From assembly GCA_038239305.1 (NCBI GenBank), contig JBBSEW010000007.1:41524-105523 (forward strand): a stretch of 64,000 nucleotides of DNA, given 5' to 3'. The position numbers and the translations under genes were made by a program. Within the stretch, counting starts at the first letter, position 1, and each line of letters opens with the position of its first letter. Source of the DNA: JALYUA01 sp038239305. Lineage in GTDB: Bacteria; Acidobacteriota; Thermoanaerobaculia; UBA5066; Gp7-AA6. Positions 49,756-57,766 of the stretch are shown here, one piece after another. The notes below the pieces were generated by a model, which searched no databases, was not told where the DNA came from, and saw only the letters and a list, made by a program, of their open reading frames with translations.

Positions 49756-50973
49756 CTACTCGTAGCGCAGGGCGTCGATCGGATCGAGTCGCGAGGCCTT
49801 CCGCGCCGGATAGAAGCCGAAGAAAATGCCGATCGCGGCCGAGAAGCCGAACGCGAGGAGTACCGCCTCGGGCGCGAGGACGATCGGCCACTGCTGTTTC
49901 CAGGCCAGGAAACGCGAGGTGGCGATGCCGAGGGCGATCCCGATGGCGCCTCCGGCGATAGAGAGCGAGAGCGCTTCGATCAGGAACTGGGTGAGGATGT
50001 CCCGCCCCTTCGCTCCGATGGCCATCCGGATGCCGATCTCCCGGGTCCGTTCCGTGACCGACACGAGCATGATGTTCATGATGCCGATCCCGCCCACCAG
50101 GAGCGAAATAGACGCAATAGCCGCGAGGAGAGCCGACATCTGCTTCGAGGTCTGATCCGCGGTCTGCGCGATCTCCTGCTGGGAACGGATCATGAAGTCG
50201 GAATCCTGGCCCTGCTGGAGACGGTGCCGCTGACGCAGCAATGCCTCGATCTCGGCCTGCGCCTGGTCGACCGTATTGCGGGACGTCGCCGACGCCATGA
50301 ACATGTCGATCTTCGAACTGCGTTTCAAGAGCTTCATCACCGCCGTGTAGGGCGCGATGACCGTGTCATCCTGGTCCTGGCCCATGGTGCTGCCGCCCTT
50401 GGCTTCGAGGACGCCGATCACCTTGAACGGAAAATTCTTGATCCGCACCATCTGGCCGACCGCGTTCTGGTCGCCGAAGAGAGACGTCGCGACCGTGGCG
50501 CCCAGGATGCAGACCTTCGCCGTCGACCGCACCTCGGAGTCATCGAAGAAGCTGCCTTTCTCCACGTTCCAGGAGCGGACGAAGGGCCAGTCCACGCCGA
50601 CTCCCTGGATCGAGGTGCCCCAGTTCAGGTTGCCCGACACGACCTGGGCCGAGGTCCGCGACATGGGAGAGACGTAGGCCACCGACGGGCATTCCTGGCG
50701 GACGGCGGTCACATCGTCGTCGGTGATCGTGGACTGCCCCGTGAAGATGCGCGCGCCGGACTGGGTCGCCGCGCCCGGAAAGATCATCAGGAAGTTCGTC
50801 CCGAGCGAGGAGATCTGGGCCTGAACGGCCGCCTGGGCTCCCCCTCCCACCGCGATCATGGCGATGACGCAGGCGACCCCGATGATGATCCCGAGCGCCG
50901 TCAGCGTCGAGCGCAGCTTGTTGCGCGCGATCGCCTTCATCCCGACTTTCAGGATCGTGAGGAACTTCAGCAT
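49756..50973 (-). CDS. MacB-type ABC exporter permease
   Basis: 405 aa. First helix about 22-45 (RSTLTALGIIIGVACVIAMIAVGGGA); a large periplasmic MacB_PCD domain; then three helices including ISLLVGGIGIMNIMLVSVTERTREIGIRMAIGA, the FtsX signature, ending FYPARKASRLDPIDALRYE. It transduces ATP-driven movement to the periplasm rather than forming a channel. With the ATPase and adaptor gene it makes a tripartite macrolide/peptide-type exporter. Ribosome site GAAGGGA. Confidence 0.93.
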   Translation of the reverse strand: MLKFLTILKVGMKAIARNKLRSTLTALGIIIGVACVIAMIAVGGGAQAAVQAQISSLGTNFLMIFPGAATQSGARIFTGQSTITDDDVTAVRQECPSVAYVSPMSRTSAQVVSGNLNWGTSIQGVGVDWPFVRSWNVEKGSFFDDSEVRSTAKVCILGATVATSLFGDQNAVGQMVRIKNFPFKVIGVLEAKGGSTMGQDQDDTVIAPYTAVMKLLKRSSKIDMFMASATSRNTVDQAQAEIEALLRQRHRLQQGQDSDFMIRSQQEIAQTADQTSKQMSALLAAIASISLLVGGIGIMNIMLVSVTERTREIGIRMAIGAKGRDILTQFLIEALSLSIAGGAIGIALGIATSRFLAWKQQWPIVLAPEAVLLAFGFSAAIGIFFGFYPARKASRLDPIDALRYE

Positions 50974-50986
50974 GGTGTGTGTCCCT

Positions 50987-51757
<771 letters not shown>

Positions 51758-51761
51758 GGGG

Positions 51762-53060
51762 CTAGAAGCCTCTCCGGCCGCCTCCGCCCATCGGAGATCC
51801 CGTGGCGGCGGCCTTCGTCGTCGCGAGGCCCACGATGATCGTGTCCCCGGCCTTCAGATCGCCGGAAACGACCTGCGTGTATCTGCCGTCAGTAATCCCC
51901 GCGCGGATCTCGACGGGCTTCGGATCGCCCTTCGGCATCGCGGGCGCTTCATAGACGAGCTGGGGACGCATGCGGTTGCGGCCGCCCGCGCCGCCCTTCC
52001 CCCCGCCGACTCCTCCGGAGGCCTGTCCAAATTGACGCGCCATCGCGCCCGTGCCGCCTGCGGCTCCCGAACGCCCGCCCGCGCTCATCGCGGCCGTCTG
52101 TTGCTCGACCGAGGCGCGCGTTGGGACCGGAACCGCCGGCCCGCCCGCTTTTTCCTCCGGCCGGAATCGTAGCGCCGCGTTCGGCACGCGGAGAACGTTC
52201 TTGACCGTCGCGACGTCCACGGTGACATTGGCCGTCATCGTCGGCTTCAGCAGCAGGTCCTGGTTCGGAACGTCCACAATCACCGGATACGTAACGACGT
52301 TCTGGTTGACGGTCGCGTTCAGCCGGATCTGGGCGACAGTGCCACGGAACTCGCGCTCCGGGTATGCGTCGACCGAAAACCGGACGGGCTCACCAACCTT
52401 CACCTGCCCGATGTCCGACTCCGAGACGTCGGCGGATACCTGCATCTTGGTCAGGTCCTTCGCGATCGTAAAAAGCGTCGGCGCGGAAAACGACGCGGCC
52501 ACGGTCTGGCCGATATCGTAGGCCCGCGAGACGACGACTCCGTCGATCGGCGCGACGATCTTGGAGTTGCGAAGATCCGTGTTCGACTGGTTGAGGGTCG
52601 CCTGCGCCTGCGCGACGGCGGCCACGGAGCCGTCGAACGTCGCCTGCGCCTGATCGAAGTCTGCCTCGGGCGCGAGCCCCTGCTGCTTCAGGGCCGTCTG
52701 CCTCTTCAGAGAGATCTGCGAGTTGCGCATGTCGACCTTCGCCTTGTCGAGAGCGGCCTGGTTTTGCGCGATTTTTTCCTGGAACGGCGTGGGATCGAGC
52801 TCCGCGATCAGGTCGCCCTGCTTCACCTGGCTGTTGAAGTCCGCGTGAAGCCGCGCGATGATTCCCGAGACCTGGCTGCCGACCTGCACGGTCGTCACGG
52901 CGGAGAGAGTGCCCGTCGCCGTTACAGTCTGCGTGATGCTTCCCTGGTCGACGACGACAGTGCGGTACTTGTCCTCCCGCTTCTTGCGGCCGGCGATGGC
53001 GAAATAGAGGCCGACCGCGGCAACCACCACGATCACGATCCAGATGATCTTGTTTTTCAT
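51762..53060 (-). CDS. MacA-type periplasmic adaptor (HlyD family)
   Basis: 432 aa from ATG 53060, with AGGAGT upstream. An N-terminal helix (IIWIVIVVVAAVGLYFAIA) anchors it. A lipoyl-type hairpin is split by a coiled coil (about 70-150: VGSQVSGIIARLHADFNSQVKQGDLIAELDP to NSKIVAPIDGVVVS). Beta-barrel and membrane-proximal domains follow. Odd: a Gly-rich low-complexity insert at about residues 327-362 (GGRSGAAGGTGAMARQFGQ...), and a Gly-rich C-terminus. It links the MacB pair to an outer-membrane TolC. Confidence 0.92.
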   Translation of the reverse strand: MKNKIIWIVIVVVAAVGLYFAIAGRKKREDKYRTVVVDQGSITQTVTATGTLSAVTTVQVGSQVSGIIARLHADFNSQVKQGDLIAELDPTPFQEKIAQNQAALDKAKVDMRNSQISLKRQTALKQQGLAPEADFDQAQATFDGSVAAVAQAQATLNQSNTDLRNSKIVAPIDGVVVSRAYDIGQTVAASFSAPTLFTIAKDLTKMQVSADVSESDIGQVKVGEPVRFSVDAYPEREFRGTVAQIRLNATVNQNVVTYPVIVDVPNQDLLLKPTMTANVTVDVATVKNVLRVPNAALRFRPEEKAGGPAVPVPTRASVEQQTAAMSAGGRSGAAGGTGAMARQFGQASGGVGGGKGGAGGRNRMRPQLVYEAPAMPKGDPKPVEIRAGITDGRYTQVVSGDLKAGDTIIVGLATTKAAATGSPMGGGGRRGF

Positions 53061-53350
53061 CAGACTCCTGCTCTCTCGTCGCTCTGGTGCCAGCGTGCTT
53101 CCGGGGCCCTGACGAGCCGGCGGCGGCGGTACGGTAGCGCGGCCTCCGCGAAAAACACCCGCAGACTCCGCTTCCGTCAGAACGTCAGGTGTCCCCGGAT
53201 AATTACACGTAAAACCCCTGCCGGACTGCCCTTGGTGCGGAGACAAAGAGCTGAAATCACGCTGTGTCACGCGTGCGAGCCTTCGCGGGGAAGTCGGCTC
53301 ACGGACAAAAAGGCGGGCTGACGCGTTTCCCCGCCAGCTGCAGTCTGGCT

Positions 53351-53400
53351 GGAGCCTCCACGGGCGGACCTCCCGCGCGAGGCCATGCGTGAGCGAGCAC
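53351..53400. repeat. Copy A of a dispersed 50-nt element (GGAGCC ... CGAGGCCA ... GAGCAC)
   Basis: About four of five bases match the block at 61168-61219 over its right-hand 32 nt (six mismatches), including a CCTC-CGAGG hairpin and GTGAG-GAGCAC. Both copies have a stem-loop upstream. Confidence 0.55.
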
Positions 53401-53585
53401 ACCGAACTCGATCTATCGTCTCCCTCCAACGGCGTTTGAGCGGCGACCGGAAGGCGAACGGCGGCCAGGGTCTCCCCTTAGCACCGAGGCCCCCGCGTGG
53501 CTCGGGCCGGCGGGCGCAGCGGGCGCCGAGCGGATTTACTGCGGGCCTGCCGTCCTGCGGTCTGCGGTCCTGCAGGCCGGAAAGC

Positions 53586-53613
53586 AAAAGGGAGGGCGCT
53601 GGCCCTCCCTTTG
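53586..53613 (-). terminator. Rho-independent terminator of trxA
   Basis: An 11-bp perfect stem (AAAGGGAGGGC / GCCCTCCCTTT) with a GCTG-type 4-nt loop, followed on the minus strand by TTTTGCTTT, 20 bp after the trxA stop. Confidence 0.85.
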
Positions 53614-53632
53614 TTACCCGCCCGTCAGACGG

Positions 53633-53965
53633 TCAGATGTTGCGGTCGATGAACTTGACGAACTCACTGCGGGGCAGGGCGCCCAGAACCCGGTCGGCCA
53701 CCTGGCCGCCCTTGAACAGGATGAACGTCGGGATCGACGTGACCTGGTACTTCATCGCGACCTGCGAGGACTCGTCGACGTTGACCTTGGCGACCTTGAT
53801 CTTGTCTTTGTACTGGGTGGCGAGATCATCGACGAGGGGCGCCACCGAGCGGCAGGGGCCGCACCAGGGTGCCCAGAAATCAACGAGAACCGGCTTGTCG
53901 CTCTTCAAAATGTCTCCGTCGAAGCTCGAATCGGAGACTTCTTGCACGTTCGGGTTGTCCGACAT
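53633..53965 (-). CDS. trxA: Thioredoxin
   Basis: 110 aa with the active site WCGPC (Cys35, Cys38) in FWAPWCGPCRSVAPL, cis-Pro in SIPTFILFKGG and ending FVKFIDRNI. Reduces disulphides in the cytoplasm, probably including MsrA. GGAGG ribosome site 8 nt upstream; an extended -10 lies 45 nt upstream and a strong terminator 20 bp downstream, so it is monocistronic. Confidence 0.97.
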   Translation of the reverse strand: MSDNPNVQEVSDSSFDGDILKSDKPVLVDFWAPWCGPCRSVAPLVDDLATQYKDKIKVAKVNVDESSQVAMKYQVTSIPTFILFKGGQVADRVLGALPRSEFVKFIDRNI

Positions 53966-54009
53966 TCAGTTTTCCTCCGGAGCTATGTATGCGAAAAGTG
54001 CGCCCTCGG

Positions 54010-54018
54010 ATTCTAACA
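54010..54018 (-). promoter_or_regulatory. Extended -10 promoter TGTTAGAAT of trxA
   Basis: TG-T-TAGAAT on the minus strand, about 45 nt before the trxA ATG; the -35 region is unremarkable. Confidence 0.45.
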
Positions 54019-54055
54019 GGCTGCTTCCGATGGTGCCGCGTGCCTCGCTGAGGCC

Positions 54056-54102
54056 GGCTGGGAGCCGGGAGACGGGAGCCGGCAGCTGAAGCTGACAGCG
54101 GA
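54056..54102. repeat. GGGAGCCG and CAGCTGAAGCTGACAG short repeats
   Basis: Three GGGAGCCGG/GGGAGACGG units followed by two AGCTGA units, between the trxA promoter and the CDF-like gene. Confidence 0.55.
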
Positions 54103-54111
54103 CGACTCTTC

Positions 54112-54780
54112 TCAATGCACATGCGCGTGAACCCGCCCGCGCACGTGCGCGAGCCCTTCGCGCAGGAACCAGGGCACCATCAGGAGGGAAAGCAACGGAT
54201 CCGTCCAGCCGGGGGCTCCGAGAAGGCCCGCTCCCATCGCAATGAGAGTGAGGATCGAGTCCGCGGAACACGCGATGGACTCCTTCGCTTCCGCCGCGAG
54301 GCCCTTACTCTCGAGCGCGTGGCTCGTCCTCCACTTCCAGTAACCGATGAACGGCATCCCGAACGACGCGAAGATCGTGAGGAAGAGGCCGAGGACGCTG
54401 CGCTCGGCGTGCGCGTTCCCGCTCGATATCTCGAGGACGCCGCGCACCGTCGTGTAAGTCGCCAGGAGGAGGAACGAGACGCCGATCCACCGCGCGAGCA
54501 TCTGATCGCGCCGGGCGTGATCCTCTTCCTCGTCGGACAGGCTCCGGAGGTGCCGCACGGCGAGGAGAGCCGCGCCTCCTTCGATGACGCTCTCCAGCCC
54601 GAAGGCGAGGAGGGCCAGGCTGCCGACGCGGACGGCCTCCCAGAGCGCCAACCCTCCCTCTCCGACGACATGAACGAACGTGAGGCCCAGAAGCCAGTAC
54701 ATCCGACGCCGCAGGACCACCCCGCGAGCGGCCTTCCCGGACGCCGGGACCGCGGGAGATCGGGAGGCCACATCGGACAT
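54112..54780 (-). CDS. Cation-efflux (CDF)-like membrane protein
   Basis: 222 aa with about six helices. LALLAFGLESVIEGGAALLAVRHL and the later KESIACSADSILTLIAMGAGLL-GWTDPLLSLLMVPWFLREG match the CDF pattern, where Asp in SADS and DPL would bind metal. It lacks the usual C-terminal domain and ends in a His-rich tail (HVRGRVHAHVH). Start ATG 54780 has TAGAAT 5 nt upstream. It diverges from the TolC-CusB-CzcA operon, consistent with metal export. Metal unknown. Confidence 0.75.
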   Translation of the reverse strand: MSDVASRSPAVPASGKAARGVVLRRRMYWLLGLTFVHVVGEGGLALWEAVRVGSLALLAFGLESVIEGGAALLAVRHLRSLSDEEEDHARRDQMLARWIGVSFLLLATYTTVRGVLEISSGNAHAERSVLGLFLTIFASFGMPFIGYWKWRTSHALESKGLAAEAKESIACSADSILTLIAMGAGLLGAPGWTDPLLSLLMVPWFLREGLAHVRGRVHAHVH

Positions 54781-54785
54781 GGCGC

Positions 54786-54791
54786 ATTCTA
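54786..54791 (-). promoter_or_regulatory. TAGAAT -10 element, 5 nt before the CDF-like ATG
   Basis: Minus-strand TAGAAT-GCGCC-ATG; leaderless spacing. The opposite strand of the 115-bp spacer would hold the efflux-operon promoter; TAAGAT at about 54864 is a weak candidate. Confidence 0.4.
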
Positions 54792-54895
54792 AGCATGGGC
54801 GAAACAGCCGGGTTTCGTGCCTCCGATCCGCACCCCGGGGGAAGTCGCGAGCAGGACTCGGAATAAGATGGCGGTCTTTATGGTTCGCCACTGAG

Positions 54896-55219
54896 ATGAG
54901 AAAGGCCCTCTTCGGCCCGGCCGCGATCGCGGCTGCGACGCTACTCACCGTTTTCGCTTCCGTCGGCCTCCACCCGGAGCCTGCCGACTCGGGCGCTTCG
55001 GCTTCACCGACACTGCACTCCCCGGCCGACGCGGCTCGCACCGCGGGATCGCACGATTGCCAGATCTGCCTCGCCCACCGGCCGGTACCCCTCGCGTCTC
55101 TCGCGGACATCGTCTTCGAACGGGAATCACGTGTGTTCACGCCCGTCGCCGAGACGCCGTCCGTCCGCAGCCTCGTACCGCCTTCCTTCTCCGATGGGCG
55201 CGCCCCCCCCGCCGCCTAG
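54896..55219 (+). CDS. Small secreted Cys/His protein at the head of the efflux operon
   Basis: 107 aa with an N-terminal hydrophobic segment (about 4-24). The mature part carries SHDCQICLAHRP: Cys55-x2-Cys58 flanked by His53 and His61, with a further His41, a candidate metal-binding site. No family recognised with certainty; DUF2946-type proteins with a CxxC after the signal are often found beside metal transporters. It precedes the TolC gene by 57 bp and probably is in the same unit. Start ATG 54896 has only a weak upstream site. Confidence 0.6.
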   Translation: MRKALFGPAAIAAATLLTVFASVGLHPEPADSGASASPTLHSPADAARTAGSHDCQICLAHRPVPLASLADIVFERESRVFTPVAETPSVRSLVPPSFSDGRAPPAA

Positions 55220-55264
55220 CCTCCTTTCCCCTTCTCTTCCCTCTTTTGCCTCGTGAGGATCTCC

Positions 55265-55279
55265 AAGGAGGTCTCTCTG
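55265..55279 (+). promoter_or_regulatory. Shine-Dalgarno AAGGAGG placed for a CTG start
   Basis: AAGGAGG (55265-55271) is 5 nt from CTG 55277 and 20 nt from ATG 55292, both in the same frame. The spacing favours CTG. Confidence 0.55.
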
Positions 55280-56566
55280 ACCGGTTCTTCGATGTTCCGC
55301 AGGCTGGCGTTTCTCGCCATCGTGTTCGCCGGGATCGCGGCGCCGGGCCGCGCCCTGACCGGACCGGATTCCGCTCCGCTGACCCGCCATGAGGCCGTCG
55401 CGGAGGCGCTCGCCCGCAATCCGGCCATCGCGATCTCGCGCGAGCTGGTCGAAGAAGCGCGGGCGCGGGTGACGGAAGCGCTGGCGATCCCGGACCCCAA
55501 CTTCGCCGCGACGCTCGAGGAAGAAACCGGCTTTCTGCACCCGCGCAGCGCGACGGCCCAGGACATCGGCCTCGGCCTCACCATCCCGTTTCCGGTGCGG
55601 CTGCGCCTGAAAGGGCGGGTCGCGCGCGCCGACCTCCGATCCGCCGAGTTCGCGCTCCAGCAGCTCCGCCAGCAGACCGTAAGCCAGACGCTGTCGGCAT
55701 ACGACGCCGTACTCGCCGCCGCGCGGCACCATGACGACTTCCGGCAGGCGAAGGATCTCTCGGAGGATTTCCTCAAGAAGACCGACGCGCGATTCCAGGC
55801 GGGATCGGCTCCCCACTTCGACGTCGTCAAGGCGAAGGTCGACGTGGCCCAGGCCGAGAACAACCTGATCGCCAACGAGAGGGCGGTGGCCGTCGCGCGC
55901 GCCGGCTTGAACCGGCTGCTCGGACGGGCTCTCGGCGCTCCGATCGAGCCGGCGGAATCGCTCGACGTGCCGGCGTCCCTTCCCGTATTCGACCGGCTCG
56001 AGGCGCTGGCGATCTCCGCGCGGCCCGAGCTGCTGGGGGCGGCGGCGCAGCGTGAGGGCGCCCGTTCCGCGCTTTCCCTCGCAAAGATCTATTGGGCCCC
56101 CGACCTGAGCCTGGTGCTCTCGCGGAACTTCACCGCGGGGGACCCCGCCGCCTATTCGAGCTCCATCGGGTTCGCGCTCCCCCTCTTCTTCTGGCAGCAT
56201 GAAAAGGGGGAGGTCGCCGAGGCGCGCCACCACGAGGAGGAGCTGGCGGCAAACTACGCCGACCAGCTCGCGCAGGTCACGCTCGACGTCCGCACCGCTT
56301 TCGCGACGGCATCGACGGCGATCCGCCAGGCCACGTTCATCCGCGACGAGCTTCTTCCCGAAGCGAAAGAGGCTTACCGGATCGCTTCCACCAGCTATTC
56401 CCTCGGCGGCTCCTCCGCACTCGACCTGCTCGACGCCAAGAGAACGATGCTCGACGCCGAGAGCCAGTACACCGACGCCCTCGCCGCGGCCAACGACGCG
56501 CGCGCGGACCTCGAACGGGCCGTCGGCGCTCCGATCCCCGACGCCATTCCGGGAGAACAGCCATGA
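55277..56566 (+). CDS. TolC-family outer-membrane efflux channel
   Basis: About 429 aa. Probable CTG start (see the Shine-Dalgarno entry); ATG 55292 is the conventional choice. A signal peptide (RRLAFLAIVFAGIAAPGRA) is followed by two OEP repeats of long helices (AEALARNPAIAISRELVEEARARVTEAL; ARPELLGAAAQREGARSALSLAKIYWAPDLSLV) and strands that build the trimeric channel, e.g. SIGFALPLFF. Outer-membrane exit for the CusB-CzcA system. Its stop overlaps cusB (ATGA). Confidence 0.92.
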   Translation: MTGSSMFRRLAFLAIVFAGIAAPGRALTGPDSAPLTRHEAVAEALARNPAIAISRELVEEARARVTEALAIPDPNFAATLEEETGFLHPRSATAQDIGLGLTIPFPVRLRLKGRVARADLRSAEFALQQLRQQTVSQTLSAYDAVLAAARHHDDFRQAKDLSEDFLKKTDARFQAGSAPHFDVVKAKVDVAQAENNLIANERAVAVARAGLNRLLGRALGAPIEPAESLDVPASLPVFDRLEALAISARPELLGAAAQREGARSALSLAKIYWAPDLSLVLSRNFTAGDPAAYSSSIGFALPLFFWQHEKGEVAEARHHEEELAANYADQLAQVTLDVRTAFATASTAIRQATFIRDELLPEAKEAYRIASTSYSLGGSSALDLLDAKRTMLDAESQYTDALAAANDARADLERAVGAPIPDAIPGEQP

Positions 56567-57753
56567 TGGAGAACCCCAGGAAGACTCGGCCCGGCGTCAT
56601 TGCTCTCGCGAGAGCCGCAGCCTCTCACTTTCCGACCGCCCTGTGCGGCGCGCTGCTCCTGCTGGCGAGCCCGGGCTGCTCCGGGCCGGTGAAGACCCCG
56701 GCGCCCTCGGCATCCACGACAGGACGGCTCACCCTGCCGGAGAACCAGCGGGCGAAGATCCAAGTCGAGCCGGCCGCCGTCGTCGCCTATCGCCGCACGC
56801 TCGAGACGACGGGCACGGTTGCTTTCGACGCCGACCAGGCGACAGCGGTTCTGGCGCCGGTCTCGGGTCCGGTCTCGCGACTGCTGGTCTCCGTCGGCGC
56901 AACCGTCCGCCGCGGCGACACGCTCGCGACGGTCTCCTCGCCCGACTTCGCGTCCGCGGTGAGCGCGTATCGCAAGGCGGTCGCGACGGCGCGGAATTCG
57001 CGACGGGTCGCGGATCTCGATGCGAAACTCTTCCAGAGCGAAGCCCTGTCGCGCCGCGAGATGGAACAGGCGGAAACCGACGCGCTGTCGGCGGAGTCGG
57101 ACCGGGACTCCTCGATGCTCGCGTTGCGCGCGCTCGGCCTCGACGAGAAGGTCGTAGAGCAGGTCGGCCAGGGCCAGGCGCATGCAGTCGAAGGAGTGAT
57201 CCGCTCGCCGATCGCGGGAACAGTCGTGGAAAAACTCATCACCCCCGGTCAGCTCCTGCAGGCAGGGACGACGCCCTGCTTCACGGTCGCGGATCTTTCG
57301 ATCGTATGGGTGATGGCGAACGTGTTCGAGACCGATCTCCCCTTCGTGGCGATCGGGGACAGTGCGGACGTCCGGACGAGCGTCGCGCCCGAGGCTTTCC
57401 CGGGGCGGGTCGACTACGTCGCGGCGATCGTCGATCCCACCACGCGCTCCGTCGCGGTCCGGATCTCGGCGAAGAATCCGAAGCAGCTCCTGAAGCGCGA
57501 CCAGTACGTGCGCGCCAGCATTCAATCGCGCCGCGAGAGCCGGGGAATTCTCGCTCCGGTCTCCGCGATCCTGCGCAACGACGAGAACCTGCCGTTCCTG
57601 TTCGTCGCGAACGCCGACGGCACGTTCGACCGCCGAGCGGTGACGATCGGATCGCAGGTCGGTGACCGCGTCGAGATCGTGTCGGGACTAAGACCGGGCG
57701 AGCGTATCGTGACGCAGGGCGGCCTCTTCATGCAGTTCGCGCAGAGCCAGTGA
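56563..57753 (+). CDS. CusB/CzcB-type RND periplasmic adaptor lipoprotein
   Basis: 396 aa. Signal peptide with lipobox ASPGC (Cys39). Adaptor order: beta-barrel entry TTGTVAFDADQATAVLAPVSGPVSRLLVSVGATVRRGDTLATV, a helical hairpin (about 125-180), the lipoyl half EGVIRSPIAGTVVEKLITPGQLL, then barrel and membrane-proximal domains to RIVTQGGLF. No N-terminal Met-rich metal site as in CusB is obvious. It bridges the pump and TolC. Overlaps the TolC gene by ATGA; the pump follows after 13 bp. Confidence 0.92.
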   Translation: MMENPRKTRPGVIALARAAASHFPTALCGALLLLASPGCSGPVKTPAPSASTTGRLTLPENQRAKIQVEPAAVVAYRRTLETTGTVAFDADQATAVLAPVSGPVSRLLVSVGATVRRGDTLATVSSPDFASAVSAYRKAVATARNSRRVADLDAKLFQSEALSRREMEQAETDALSAESDRDSSMLALRALGLDEKVVEQVGQGQAHAVEGVIRSPIAGTVVEKLITPGQLLQAGTTPCFTVADLSIVWVMANVFETDLPFVAIGDSADVRTSVAPEAFPGRVDYVAAIVDPTTRSVAVRISAKNPKQLLKRDQYVRASIQSRRESRGILAPVSAILRNDENLPFLFVANADGTFDRRAVTIGSQVGDRVEIVSGLRPGERIVTQGGLFMQFAQSQ

Positions 57754-57766
57754 AGAAGCTGAGCCG

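Larger units (their letters stand above)
53061..53632. other. 572-bp non-coding stretch containing a stem-loop/conserved-block element
   Basis: No plausible protein gene, tRNA or rRNA. It holds an 8-bp inverted repeat (GCGGGGAA about 53285, TTCCCCGC about 53326-53333) and, at 53351-53400, a block related to 61168-61219 with a CCTC..CGAGG hairpin. The trxA terminator is at its right end. Confidence 0.5.

Noticed and set aside
53061..53632. tRNA or rRNA gene in the long spacer
   Set aside because: No cloverleaf, T-loop GGTTCRA or conserved rRNA stretch could be found.
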